From: Microbacterium sp. W4I20
GTDB taxonomy: Bacteria > Actinomycetota > Actinomycetes > Actinomycetales > Microbacteriaceae
Assembly: GCF_030816505.1 (NCBI RefSeq)
Contig: NZ_JAUSYB010000001.1
Location: forward strand, 620,001-684,000
Direction: 5' to 3'
Length of the DNA: 64,000 nucleotides
Part shown: positions 26,514-34,748 of the stretch, in pieces
Layout: each line of letters opens with the position of its first letter
Numbering within the stretch: the stretch's first letter is position 1
Notes under the pieces: generated by a model
Database searches by the model: none
The model's input: only the letters and a program-made list of their open reading frames with translations
Told to the model about the DNA's origin: nothing
Translations under genes and position numbers: made by a program

Positions 26514-27074
26514 CTAGCTCTCTTCTTTCTCGGCGGCACGAGATTCATCCGCGCCGTCCTGGTCTGTGATCTGTTGGAGCGCACTCCATCGAGGATCGAT
26601 GGGAGCCACCTGCTCCGTTACGGTGCTCACGGCCAGTCGCTCACCCGTGTTCGGGTCGAGCCCGGGGCAATCCGGCTGACACACCGGTTGAAATGGAAGC
26701 GACAACACGGCCGCATCCCTGACAAGAGTTTCAAGATCCACGTGGTCGTCTTGAACCTCGAAGTCAGTTTCTTCCTCACCAGGATACGCGAAAAGCTCCT
26801 GGAACTCGACTTCGACCGGCCGAGCGATGTCGATCAGGCATCTTCCGCACACTCCGACGTACTCGGCATCCGCTGTTCCGGAGACCAGGATGCCCTCGTG
26901 GACCGACTCGAGGCGCACGTCGAGGTCGATCTCCGACCCCTTCTCGAAGGTGACGATTCCCTCGCCCCAGGTCTCGGCCAGGGTCACGGTGAAAGCATGT
27001 TCGCGCATCTCGCCCGGGCGTCGGACGATGTCGCGGGCGGGCAGGATGAATGGGCCGTTCAGTCGAGATCGCAC
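26514..27074 (-). CDS. YceD family (DUF177) protein, large-subunit rRNA accumulation
   Basis: 186 aa. YceD-family proteins sit beside rpmF across bacteria and are needed for 23S rRNA accumulation. The metal-binding-like pair CGRCL and CQPDCPGL (residues about 75-80 and 135-142) is conserved here. C-terminus is acidic. GTG 27074 follows a TAGCAT element with a six-base gap, which suggests a leaderless transcript that runs on through rpmF, rnc and mutM. Confidence 0.88.
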   Translation of the reverse strand: MRSRLNGPFILPARDIVRRPGEMREHAFTVTLAETWGEGIVTFEKGSEIDLDVRLESVHEGILVSGTADAEYVGVCGRCLIDIARPVEVEFQELFAYPGEEETDFEVQDDHVDLETLVRDAAVLSLPFQPVCQPDCPGLDPNTGERLAVSTVTEQVAPIDPRWSALQQITDQDGADESRAAEKEES

Positions 27075-27080
27075 CCGGCC

Positions 27081-27086
27081 ATGCTA
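27081..27086 (-). promoter_or_regulatory. -10 element (TAGCAT) of the yceD-rpmF-rnc-mutM operon
   Basis: TAGCAT on the minus strand, six bases before the GTG start of yceD; no ribosome binding site lies between. Confidence 0.5.
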
Positions 27087-27134
27087 CCCGGGTATGCCTG
27101 CGACCGGGCCGAACGGGACTCGGCAGGAGGCGGC

Positions 27135-27632
27135 TCAGATGCCGCGCGCGCCCGTGTCGAGGAACGCCGCGACGGCCGGTGGGACGAAGGGCGTCACGTC
27201 GCCGCCGAGAGACGCCACCTGTCGCACGAGGGAGCTCGACACCATCGCGTGCGAGGGATCGGGAAGCAGGAAGACCGTCTCGATGTCGGCGAGATGCCGG
27301 TTCACGATCGCCATGGGCGACTCGTACGCGACGTCGATCTGCGACCGGATGCCCTTGACCAGCACCCCGGCTCCGACATCGCGGGCATAGTCGACCAGAA
27401 GCCCCATACTCCAGGAGCCGATCACGATCGTCCCCGGCATGCCGTCCTCGTCGATGGACCGCTCCAGCAGCGCGAGGCGCTGCGCGATCGGCAGCATCGC
27501 CTCCTTGCCGGGATTGTGCACAACGAGCACGTGCAGCTCGTCGTACAGCTTCGCGGCCCGGCGGATCACGTCGAGGTGACCCAGGGTCGGCGGATCGAAC
27601 GAACCCGGGACGACGGCGATCCGACTGCTCAT
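27135..27632 (-). CDS. coaD: Pantetheine-phosphate adenylyltransferase
   Basis: Makes dephospho-CoA from 4'-phosphopantetheine and ATP, the fourth step of CoA synthesis. The nucleotidyltransferase motif is present as [15 protein letters not shown] (TxGH form) and the C-terminal ISSS-type motif as MVSSSLVRQ. 165 aa. Own TAGGCT element just before the start codon; recG lies upstream on the same strand. Confidence 0.95.
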   Translation of the reverse strand: MSSRIAVVPGSFDPPTLGHLDVIRRAAKLYDELHVLVVHNPGKEAMLPIAQRLALLERSIDEDGMPGTIVIGSWSMGLLVDYARDVGAGVLVKGIRSQIDVAYESPMAIVNRHLADIETVFLLPDPSHAMVSSSLVRQVASLGGDVTPFVPPAVAAFLDTGARGI

Positions 27633-27638
27633 CGCTCC

Positions 27639-27644
27639 AGCCTA
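27639..27644 (-). promoter_or_regulatory. -10 element (TAGGCT) of a leaderless coaD transcript
   Basis: TAGGCT on the minus strand, six bases before the coaD ATG at 27632. Confidence 0.45.
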
Positions 27645-27660
27645 GGGCACCGTGGAGCGC

Positions 27661-29835
27661 TCAGTTCTTCGCCAGTGCCGCGCGGTCCTCGTCGCTCACG
27701 CGTCGGGCGATGACGTCGCGGAGCCCCGGATGCCGCGACAGTTCCGGGTCGGCCGTGAGTATCTCCTCGGCGACCTCCCTTGCGCGGGTGATCAGCCCCG
27801 CGTCCTTCACCACGCGCAGCAGCTTCAGCGAGGAACGGACGCCCGCTTGCGCAGCTCCCAGCACGTCGCCCTCGCCGCGCAGCTCGAGATCCACCTCGGC
27901 CAGGGCGAAGCCGTCGAGGGTCGCGGCGACCGCCTCGACGCGCTCCCGGGCGACCGAGCCCGTCTCGGCCTCGGTGACGAGAAGGCAGAGCCCCGGCACA
28001 CCGCCTCGACCCACACGCCCGCGCAACTGATGCAGCTGCGACACCCCGAACCGATCGGCGTCGAGCACGATCATCGTCGAGGCGTTCGGCACATCGACTC
28101 CGACCTCGATCACGGTCGTGGCCAGCAGCAGATCGATCTCACCGCGGGCGAAGGCCTGCATGACGGCATCCTTCTCGTCGGAGGGCATCTTGCCGTGCAG
28201 CACCGCCCGACGGAGTCCGCCGAGCTGCGGGTGCGTCGCGAGGGCCTCGTCGAGCTGCACCACGCCCCAGCGCGGGCCGCTGGCGCCCTCGGGCTCGACG
28301 GGCGCTGGCTCCCCCGGCTCCGCGGTCTTCTTCGTGGTGTCGATCGCGGCACAGACCGCGAACACCTGCCTGCCCTGGGCGATCTCCTCTGCGGCTCGCG
28401 CCCACACGCGGTTGAACCACTCCGGATGCTCGGCGAGGGGAGCCACAAACGTCTCGATCCCGGCACGACCGGCGGGCATGGTGCGGATCACCGAGGTGTC
28501 GAGATCGCCGAAGACCGTCATCGCGACGGTGCGGGGAATGGGTGTGGCGGTGAGCACCAGAGCGTGCGGGCTCGATCCCTTCGCGCGCAACGCCTCGCGC
28601 TGCTCCACCCCGAATCGGTGCTGCTCGTCGACGACGACGAGTCCGAGGTCGGCGAACGTCGTCTTCTCCCCCAGCAGCGCGTGCGTGCCGACCACGATGA
28701 GCGCCTGCCCCGACGCGACCCGCAGTGCAGCCTTGCGCCGGGCTGCGGCCGGCAGCTGGCCGGTGAGGAGCGTGGGCATCACGAGCGGCGCGAGCTCAGG
28801 ACCGAGCATCTTCGAGATCGAGCGCAGGTGCTGACCCGCGAGCACCTCGGTCGGCGCGATCAACGCGGCCTGTCCGCCCGATTCCGCGACCTGCAGCATC
28901 GCGCGGAGCGCCACCAGCGTCTTGCCGGAACCGACCTCTCCCTGCACCAGACGGTTCATCGGCCACGATCCGACGAGGTCGCGGGCGACCTGATCGCCGA
29001 CCGTCTGCTGGTCGGGCGTGAGGTCGTACGGCATACTCGCGTCGAATCGCTCCAGCAGACCTCCGGGCTGGGCGGGGCGGGCAGTGGCCGACAGCGCGCG
29101 CACCGCATCCCGCTGCTGCAGCAGTGCGGTCTGCAGCGTGAGCGCCTCGTGCATGCGCAGAGTGCGGACGGCGGGATCGATGTCGTTCCGCGTGCGCGGG
29201 CGATGGATGAGGTCCAGTGCCTCCTTGGCGGTGAGGAGCTCTTCCCCGACGCGCACGTCTTCCGGAAGAGGGTCGGGCACCGACGGAAGGTCGTCGAGGA
29301 CGCGGCCGACGAACTTCGCGATCTGCCAGGTCTGCAGGGTGGAGGTGGCGGGATAGATCGGGATCAGCACCGCCGCCCGCGCATCGGCCCGACGCCGCGC
29401 GGCATCCTCATCGTCGAACAGTTCGTACTCGGGATGGGCGAATTGAGTGACCTCGTTGAACATCCCGACCTTGCCGGAGAAGACTCCGCGTCGGCCGACC
29501 GCGAGATCCTTGGATCGCCACTCGGCCGCGCCGATGTTCTTGGCGAAGAAGGTCAGCGACATGCGCCCGATCCCGTCGCCGATCACGACGTCGACCATCG
29601 CACCCTGGCGATTGCGCATGCGACGGAAGCTCGAGGACAGCACCTCGGCGACGATCGTCACGGTCTCGCCGAGCGGCAGATCGCGGATGGGGGTCAACTC
29701 CCCCGGGTCGGCGTACCTCCGCGGATAGTGCGAGACCAGGTCTCCCACCGTCTTCATGGCGAACGCCCGGTTCAGCGACTTCGCGGGGACCGCGCCGAGG
29801 GCGTCCTCCAGCGAGGAATCGAGCGTGAGCGGCAT
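27661..29835 (-). CDS. recG: ATP-dependent DNA helicase RecG
   Basis: Branch-migrating helicase that reverses stalled forks and resolves Holliday junctions. N-terminal wedge domain (about residues 1-250), then SF2 motor: Walker A GEVGSGKTLVAL, DEQH box VVDEQHRFGVEQR, TATPIPRT and C-terminal motifs including VIEVGVDVPNAS and QLRGRVGRGG. 724 aa. Divergent from rsmD with 60 bases between the starts. Each has a TAnnnT box six bases before its own start. Confidence 0.95.
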   Translation of the reverse strand: MPLTLDSSLEDALGAVPAKSLNRAFAMKTVGDLVSHYPRRYADPGELTPIRDLPLGETVTIVAEVLSSSFRRMRNRQGAMVDVVIGDGIGRMSLTFFAKNIGAAEWRSKDLAVGRRGVFSGKVGMFNEVTQFAHPEYELFDDEDAARRRADARAAVLIPIYPATSTLQTWQIAKFVGRVLDDLPSVPDPLPEDVRVGEELLTAKEALDLIHRPRTRNDIDPAVRTLRMHEALTLQTALLQQRDAVRALSATARPAQPGGLLERFDASMPYDLTPDQQTVGDQVARDLVGSWPMNRLVQGEVGSGKTLVALRAMLQVAESGGQAALIAPTEVLAGQHLRSISKMLGPELAPLVMPTLLTGQLPAAARRKAALRVASGQALIVVGTHALLGEKTTFADLGLVVVDEQHRFGVEQREALRAKGSSPHALVLTATPIPRTVAMTVFGDLDTSVIRTMPAGRAGIETFVAPLAEHPEWFNRVWARAAEEIAQGRQVFAVCAAIDTTKKTAEPGEPAPVEPEGASGPRWGVVQLDEALATHPQLGGLRRAVLHGKMPSDEKDAVMQAFARGEIDLLLATTVIEVGVDVPNASTMIVLDADRFGVSQLHQLRGRVGRGGVPGLCLLVTEAETGSVARERVEAVAATLDGFALAEVDLELRGEGDVLGAAQAGVRSSLKLLRVVKDAGLITRAREVAEEILTADPELSRHPGLRDVIARRVSDEDRAALAKN

Positions 29836-29841
29836 GCTCCG

Positions 29842-29847
29842 AGTCTA
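29842..29847 (-). promoter_or_regulatory. -10 element (TAGACT) of a leaderless recG transcript
   Basis: TAGACT on the minus strand followed by six bases (CGGAGC) and the ATG at 29835. Confidence 0.5.
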
Positions 29848-29883
29848 GGGAACACGGCGGACACGACGAGCGCGCGACTGTCG

Positions 29884-29889
29884 TATCGT
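29884..29889 (+). promoter_or_regulatory. -10 element (TATCGT) of a leaderless rsmD transcript
   Basis: TATCGT followed by six bases and the GTG start of rsmD at 29896. Confidence 0.5.
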
Positions 29890-29895
29890 GAACGG

Positions 29896-30528
29896 GTGAC
29901 GAGGATCATCGCCGGAAGAGCCCGCGGAGCACGACTCGAAGTACCGGGTGCGGGGACGCGTCCGACCAGCGATCGGGTGCGCGAGTCGCTCTTCGGCGCA
30001 CTGGAGTCGGCCGACGCTATCGCCGAGGCGCGGGTGCTCGACCTGTATGCCGGGTCCGGCGCACTCGGACTGGAGGCTCTGAGCCGCGGCGCCGCCGAAG
30101 CGGACCTCGTCGAGCGCGGCCGTCAGGCCGCCGGGATCATCCGGCGCAACGCGGCTGTGGTGGCGAAGGCGGGCGGCCACGCGAGGGCCCGGGTCCACGA
30201 GGTCGCCGTGCACTCCTTCCTGCTGCGGGCCTCCGGCCCCTTCGATCTGGTGTTCATCGATCCGCCCTACGACATCGACGATGCGGCGATGACGGCCGAC
30301 CTGGTCGCGCTGGCTCCGTCGCTCTCGCCGCACGCGCTGGTCGTGGTCGAGCGCGCACGTCGATCCACCCCGCCGGACTTCGCGGCCGCAGGACTCGACC
30401 TCATCCGGGAGAAGTCCTACGGCGACACCGCGCTGTGGTGGGCGGAACCGTCAGGTGGCGAGGATGCTCCGGCAGAAACAGCCGCGGCTGACGCAGCTCA
30501 GCCCGAGACGGAGTCCCAGTCCCGGTAG
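29896..30528 (+). CDS. rsmD: 16S rRNA (guanine966-N2)-methyltransferase RsmD
   Basis: SAM-dependent enzyme that methylates G966 of 16S rRNA. Start MTRIIAGRARGARLEVP is the family opening; SAM motif LDLYAGSGALGLEAL and catalytic FIDPPYD are intact. 210 aa, with an acidic alanine-rich C-terminal tail longer than usual. GTG 29896 is chosen because it opens the conserved domain; a much longer in-frame reading upstream is the shadow of recG. Its 3' end overlaps the convergent thiL by 31 bases. Confidence 0.92.
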   Translation: MTRIIAGRARGARLEVPGAGTRPTSDRVRESLFGALESADAIAEARVLDLYAGSGALGLEALSRGAAEADLVERGRQAAGIIRRNAAVVAKAGGHARARVHEVAVHSFLLRASGPFDLVFIDPPYDIDDAAMTADLVALAPSLSPHALVVVERARRSTPPDFAAAGLDLIREKSYGDTALWWAEPSGGEDAPAETAAADAAQPETESQSR

Positions 30529-31493
30529 GGATCCCAGCCCGAGACATCGACGGGGCGGTCGTCGCAGAGCAGATCCTCGTCGCCCGCGGAGCGGACCTCG
30601 CCGATGATGCGGAACCCGGGGGGCAGCAATCCCTCCGGGAAGGTGGCGAGCAGCGCGTGGTCCTCGCCGCCGGCGATGGCGCGTTCCGGGTCGTCGCCCA
30701 GCGCCGCTCCATCCAGGGCGATCGTGACACCGGATGCCGCGGCCATGCGTCGCGCGTCCAAGGCCAGGCCGTCGGACACGTCCATCATCGCCGTCGCTCC
30801 GGTGAAGGCCGCCACGGCGCCCAGCCCGATCGGCGGTGACGGCCGCAACTGCGCCGACAACGCCGCGCGCTCGCCCGTGGCCAGCTTCGACGGGTCGACG
30901 GGCACGGGGACGCCGTCCTCGCGGAAGCGGCCGAACAGCACCGCGAGTCCGTGAGCCGCATGGCCCAGCTCACCGGCGACGGCGACGACATCACCGGGCC
31001 GCGCCCCGCTGCGTGTCACGGGCGCTCGCCCCTCGAGGTCTCCGAGCGCGGTGACGGCGACCGTCAGCACGTCGGAGACGGTGAGGTCGCCGCCGACCAC
31101 CGCGCACCCGGGTGCCAGCGCGGCGCAGGCCTCCCGGAATCCGTCGGCGAGCTGCTCGACGAACGACAGCCTCAGATCGCGCGGGACGGCGAGGGCGACG
31201 AGCAGCGCTGTCGGGCGCGCACCCATCGCAGCGACGTCGGCGAGGTTCACGGCCGCCGCCTTCCAGCCCAGGTCGTAGCCGCTGGACCAGGCGAGCCGGA
31301 AGTCGGGGCCGTGGACGAGCGTGTCCGTGGTCGCGACGACGGAGCCCGACGGCGTCGCGATGACTGCCGCGTCATCGCCGGGTCCCAGCAGAGTGTGCGT
31401 GCCCTGCACGGTGCGGCTCAGGATCGCCTGGAGGATACGCCCCTCGGAGATGTCGCCGAGGCGCGGGTCGTCGGCGTCGGGTCGGGAGGGCAT
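30498..31493 (-). CDS. thiL: Thiamine-monophosphate kinase
   Basis: Phosphorylates thiamine monophosphate to the active diphosphate. Family segments GDDAAVI near the start, TTDTLVHGPDFRL, VNLADVAAMGA (metal site) and MMDVSDGLALD are present. 331 aa. ATG 31493. It is divergent from the DUF3515 gene with only 23 bases between the two start codons, and convergent with rsmD with a 31-base coding overlap. Confidence 0.93.
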   Translation of the reverse strand: MPSRPDADDPRLGDISEGRILQAILSRTVQGTHTLLGPGDDAAVIATPSGSVVATTDTLVHGPDFRLAWSSGYDLGWKAAAVNLADVAAMGARPTALLVALAVPRDLRLSFVEQLADGFREACAALAPGCAVVGGDLTVSDVLTVAVTALGDLEGRAPVTRSGARPGDVVAVAGELGHAAHGLAVLFGRFREDGVPVPVDPSKLATGERAALSAQLRPSPPIGLGAVAAFTGATAMMDVSDGLALDARRMAAASGVTIALDGAALGDDPERAIAGGEDHALLATFPEGLLPPGFRIIGEVRSAGDEDLLCDDRPVDVSGWDPYRDWDSVSG

Positions 31494-31500
31494 GCTGTCA

Positions 31501-31510
31501 AAGGTAGCCT
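31501..31510. promoter_or_regulatory. Back-to-back -10 elements sharing bases, thiL and DUF3515 gene
   Basis: In the 23-bp divergent gap, TAGCCT (31505-31510, plus) lies six bases before ATG 31517, and TACCTT (31506-31501, minus) lies seven bases before ATG 31493. The two boxes share the central TA, so polymerase could probably not occupy both at once. Confidence 0.45.
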
Positions 31511-31516
31511 GGAAGC

Positions 31517-31999
31517 ATGCTCCGTTCCCGTCGCCTCGCCTCCCTCGTGGGTGCGGTGACCCTGGCCGCCGCCCTCGCCGGCTGCTCCACGACCGTGCAC
31601 CTCGAACCCGCCGACGATGCGAACGATCCGGGCTGTGCCGCCGTCTCCGCGCGGCTGCCCGAGACCGTCGGCGGATTCGATCGCGTGTGGACCGACGCAC
31701 AGGCGACCGCGGCCTGGGGTGATCCGACGATCGTCCTCCGGTGCGGCGTGGAACCGCCCGCTCCGTCGGCGCTCGTCTGCACGACCCTCGGCGGCGTCGA
31801 CTGGCTGGTGCTCGAGCAGGAGGAGGAACGCCAGCGCCTCGTGACCTACGGACGGGAGCCTGCGGTGGAGGTGAACATCCGTCGCGGCGAGCAGATCGAC
31901 TTCCAGACGGTCGTCGACACGATCTCCTCGCGCATCCAGCCGGGGCTGTCCCCCGCCACGGCGGAATGCACCGACCGGGTCGAGTTCCCCGCGGAGTAA
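31517..31999 (+). CDS. DUF3515 lipoprotein
   Basis: 160-aa exported lipoprotein: basic start MLRSRRLAS, hydrophobic stretch and lipobox LAGC with Cys23 as the lipidation site, then a small cysteine-bearing domain (GCAAVSARLPETVGGF) of the actinobacterial DUF3515 family. Function unknown. It often stands near ddl and thiL in these genomes, as it does here, which hints at an envelope role but proves nothing. Confidence 0.85.
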   Translation: MLRSRRLASLVGAVTLAAALAGCSTTVHLEPADDANDPGCAAVSARLPETVGGFDRVWTDAQATAAWGDPTIVLRCGVEPPAPSALVCTTLGGVDWLVLEQEEERQRLVTYGREPAVEVNIRRGEQIDFQTVVDTISSRIQPGLSPATAECTDRVEFPAE

Positions 32000-32011
32000 G
32001 CGGGTCGCCCC

Positions 32012-32017
32012 TAGACT
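32012..32017 (+). promoter_or_regulatory. -10 element (TAGACT) of a leaderless transcript
   Basis: TAGACT, then six bases and ATG 32024. Confidence 0.45.
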
Positions 32018-32023
32018 CGCGGC

Positions 32024-32620
32024 ATGAACCGCACCGCAGCAGGCCGAGCATCCGTCGTCGCAGCGATCATGGTCGGAGTGGGGGCACTGGTCAGCGGACT
32101 GATCAACTTCCTGTTCCTGCTCGCGAACGTCGCGAGCCTCCCCCGGCTGCTGATCCTGCAGGATCCGATCGGCTTCGCGATCCGGCCGCGGGTGCAGCCG
32201 CTCGCGGTGGTGGCCATGCTCGTCGCCCTCGTCGTACTGATGGGGCTGACCTGGCTGTTCGTGCGCATGATCGTCCGCTCCGCGCTGCCCGGACGTGCCG
32301 CGGCGGTGTTCTTCGGGACCTGGGGTGCGGTGATCATCGCCTCGTGGATCGCCGGCCTCGTGCGGGCCCCGCTCATGCTGCTGGTGCTGCAGATCCCGGC
32401 GGAGCAGTCCGAGATCCTCATGACGCAGTTCTCGCAGATCAGCGTCGCCGGTGCATCCTGGGGACTCATCTGGGGGTGGCTGACCGCCCTGGTCATCGCC
32501 CTCGTGCACCGTGCCTCTCGGGACGCCTCCACCGATCCGGCGGGCGCACCTGTGTACCCGCCGTCGCAGACCTACCCGCCGGCGCAGACGTACCCGCCCG
32601 TGCCGCCCGCAGCGGGCTGA
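32024..32620 (+). CDS. Membrane protein of unknown function with proline-rich tail
   Basis: 198 aa with four predicted membrane helices (starting SVVAAIMVGVGALVSGLINF) and a hydrophilic C-terminal tail with three YPP-centred repeats (YPPSQT, YPPAQT, YPPVPP). I do not recognise the family. The tail could bind a partner or cross the cell wall. It is transcribed from its own apparent leaderless promoter and converges on ddl, 3 bases apart. Confidence 0.65.
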   Translation: MNRTAAGRASVVAAIMVGVGALVSGLINFLFLLANVASLPRLLILQDPIGFAIRPRVQPLAVVAMLVALVVLMGLTWLFVRMIVRSALPGRAAAVFFGTWGAVIIASWIAGLVRAPLMLLVLQIPAEQSEILMTQFSQISVAGASWGLIWGWLTALVIALVHRASRDASTDPAGAPVYPPSQTYPPAQTYPPVPPAAG

Positions 32621-32623
32621 GGA

Positions 32624-33706
32624 TCAGCGGCGCAGACCGGCCTCGATGAGCTCGGTGATCAGATCGCCGTAGCTCAGGCCGGAGGCCACCCAGCACTTCG
32701 GGAACATCGAGATCGGTGTGAAGCCGGGCATCGTGTTGAGCTCGTTCACCACGAGGTCGCCCGCGGGTGTGAGGAACATGTCGACCCGGGCCAGGCCCCG
32801 TCCGTCCACGGACTCGAACGCTCGGACCCCGACATCCTGGATCGCCGCGATCTCTTCGTCGGTCAGGTCAGCCGGGCAGACGACGTCGACGCCGTCTCCG
32901 CCGAGGTACTTGCCCTCGAAGTCGTAGAACCCTCGTGACGTCAGCACGATCTCACCGGGGAGGGAGGCCCGCACGCCGTCGGCGCCTTCGAGCACGGCGA
33001 CCTCGATCTCTCGGCCGGACACCCCGGTCTCGATGAGCACCTTGTCGTCCTCGGCGAACGCCACGGCCATGGCGGCATCCAGCTCGTCGAGGGTGGCCAC
33101 CTTCGAGACTCCGACGCTCGATCCGGCGCGCGCCGGCTTCACGAAGAGCGGAAGGCCGAGTTCGGCCGCCCGCGCACGCGCAGGCGCAGCATCCTGATCC
33201 CACTCGCGGCGACGCACGGTGACCGACGGGGCGACAGCGATTCCCGCAGCCTCGAGGGCGATCTTCATGAAGTGCTTGTCCATGCAGAGCGCGGAGTCGA
33301 GCACGCCGCCTCCGGCGTAGGGAACCTCGAGCGTGTCGAAGTAGCCCTGGATCGTGCCGTCCTCGCCATGCGTCCCGTGCAGGATCGGCAGCACGACGTC
33401 GATCTCGCCGAGATTCTCCAGCCCGCCATCGGCGCGCACCACCCGCAGCGTACGGTCACCGCCGGGCTCGGGCCAGAGCACGCGGGTGCCGTTGTCGACC
33501 ACTTCGGGAAGGTGCTCCGCATCGAGCGGGAACTTCGCCGGGTCGTCGTCCTCGAGGACGAAGGCCCCTTCGCGGGTGATCCCCACCGGGATCACGGTGT
33601 ACCGGTCGCGATCAATCGCTCCCAGCACGCCCCCCGCCGTTGCGGAACTGATCGAATGCTCGCTGGAGCGCCCGCCGAAGAGCACCACCACCGTCTGCTT
33701 GTCCAT
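32624..33706 (-). CDS. ddl: D-alanine--D-alanine ligase
   Basis: ATP-grasp ligase that makes the D-Ala-D-Ala end of peptidoglycan precursors. VLFGGRSSEHSIS, LHGTHGEDGTIQG, FVKPARAGSSVGVS and NELNTMPGFTPISMFP are the family landmarks; FYDFEGKY suits a D-Ala rather than D-lactate ligase. 360 aa. ATG 33706 has AGAGGA 6 bases upstream. The coding region begins inside the 3' end of gpsA (95-base overlap), so the two are translationally linked. Confidence 0.94.
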   Translation of the reverse strand: MDKQTVVVLFGGRSSEHSISSATAGGVLGAIDRDRYTVIPVGITREGAFVLEDDDPAKFPLDAEHLPEVVDNGTRVLWPEPGGDRTLRVVRADGGLENLGEIDVVLPILHGTHGEDGTIQGYFDTLEVPYAGGGVLDSALCMDKHFMKIALEAAGIAVAPSVTVRRREWDQDAAPARARAAELGLPLFVKPARAGSSVGVSKVATLDELDAAMAVAFAEDDKVLIETGVSGREIEVAVLEGADGVRASLPGEIVLTSRGFYDFEGKYLGGDGVDVVCPADLTDEEIAAIQDVGVRAFESVDGRGLARVDMFLTPAGDLVVNELNTMPGFTPISMFPKCWVASGLSYGDLITELIEAGLRR

Positions 33707-34748
33707 GGCTGGTCCTCTCACCCTGCGGGGTGTCGTCGTCCGTCGTCAGGTGGGGTGCGATGTCGCGGGGATCCATCTTCCCGTCCAGCACCATCTTCAC
33801 CTGCTCGACGATGGGCATGTAGACCTCGGATTCGCGCGCGAGCTGCAGGATCGGCGCAACGGACGCGAGTCCCTCGGCCGTCTGCTGCATCTGCTTCACG
33901 ACATCCTGGAAGCTGTATCCCTGACCGAGCAGCCGCCCGGCCGTATTGTTGCGGCTCAGCGGCGACTGGCACGTGGCGATCAGGTCGCCGAGACCGGCGA
34001 GCCCCTGCAGCGTCTCGGGGTGGGCGCCGTTCGCCACGGCGAAGTCCGTCATCTCGACGAGCCCACGCGTGATGATCGAGGCCTTCGTGTTCTCCCCGTA
34101 GCCGACACCGTCGACGATGCCGATCGCGACGGCGATGAGGTTCTTCAGCACGCCGCCGAACTCCGTGCCGATGACGTCGGTGTTCACGAACGTCCGGAAG
34201 TAGCCGTTCCGCGCGGCCCTGGCGACGATCTCGGCCGTCTCCTGGCTCCGCGATGAGATCACGGCGGCGGTCGGCTGCTCGCGGGCGATCTCGAGTGCGA
34301 GGTTGGGCCCGGAGGCCACGGCGATCCGGTCGGGGTCGCAGCGCAGCTCCTGCTGGATCACCTGGCTCATGCGCAGCCCGGTGCCGCGCTCGACGCCCTT
34401 CATCAGGCTGATGATCTTCGAATCGCTGTCGGCCAGCAGCGGGCGGAGCGCCTTCAGGTTCTCGCGCAGCGACTGGCTCGGCACCGACAGGTAGACCTGT
34501 TCCGCACCGTCGAGTGATGTGGCGAGCTCGTGCGTCGCAGCCATGGACCGCGGCAGGTTGATTCCCGGCAGGTAGCGCGAGTTGCGCTTGGCCTCGTCGA
34601 TCTCGTGCGCGAGCTCGGCACGCCGGGCCCACATGGTCACCTGCGCGCCGCCGTCGGCGAGGATCTTGCCGAACGTCGTGCCCCAGCTGCCCGCGCCGAT
34701 GACGGTGGCGCGAGGGCCGGTCGGGAGCGGTGGCTTCTTAGGAGTCAA
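33612..34748 (-). CDS. gpsA: Glycerol-3-phosphate dehydrogenase [NAD(P)+]
   Basis: Reduces dihydroxyacetone phosphate to sn-glycerol 3-phosphate for phospholipid synthesis, the opposite direction to GlpD. NAD(P) motif VIGAGSWGTTFGK, catalytic VLKNLIAVAIGI and AGLGDLIATCQSPLSRN are intact. Start is TTG 34748 with AAGGAG about 10 bases upstream; ATG 34772 lies in frame but has no site. The ordinary protein ends near HLTTDDDTPQGE, but here the frame continues ~34 residues into ddl, giving 378 aa. This tail is basic and glycine-rich and seems to be a by-product of the overlap. Confidence 0.92.
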   Translation of the reverse strand: MTPKKPPLPTGPRATVIGAGSWGTTFGKILADGGAQVTMWARRAELAHEIDEAKRNSRYLPGINLPRSMAATHELATSLDGAEQVYLSVPSQSLRENLKALRPLLADSDSKIISLMKGVERGTGLRMSQVIQQELRCDPDRIAVASGPNLALEIAREQPTAAVISSRSQETAEIVARAARNGYFRTFVNTDVIGTEFGGVLKNLIAVAIGIVDGVGYGENTKASIITRGLVEMTDFAVANGAHPETLQGLAGLGDLIATCQSPLSRNNTAGRLLGQGYSFQDVVKQMQQTAEGLASVAPILQLARESEVYMPIVEQVKMVLDGKMDPRDIAPHLTTDDDTPQGERTSHGQADGGGALRRALQRAFDQFRNGGGRAGSD

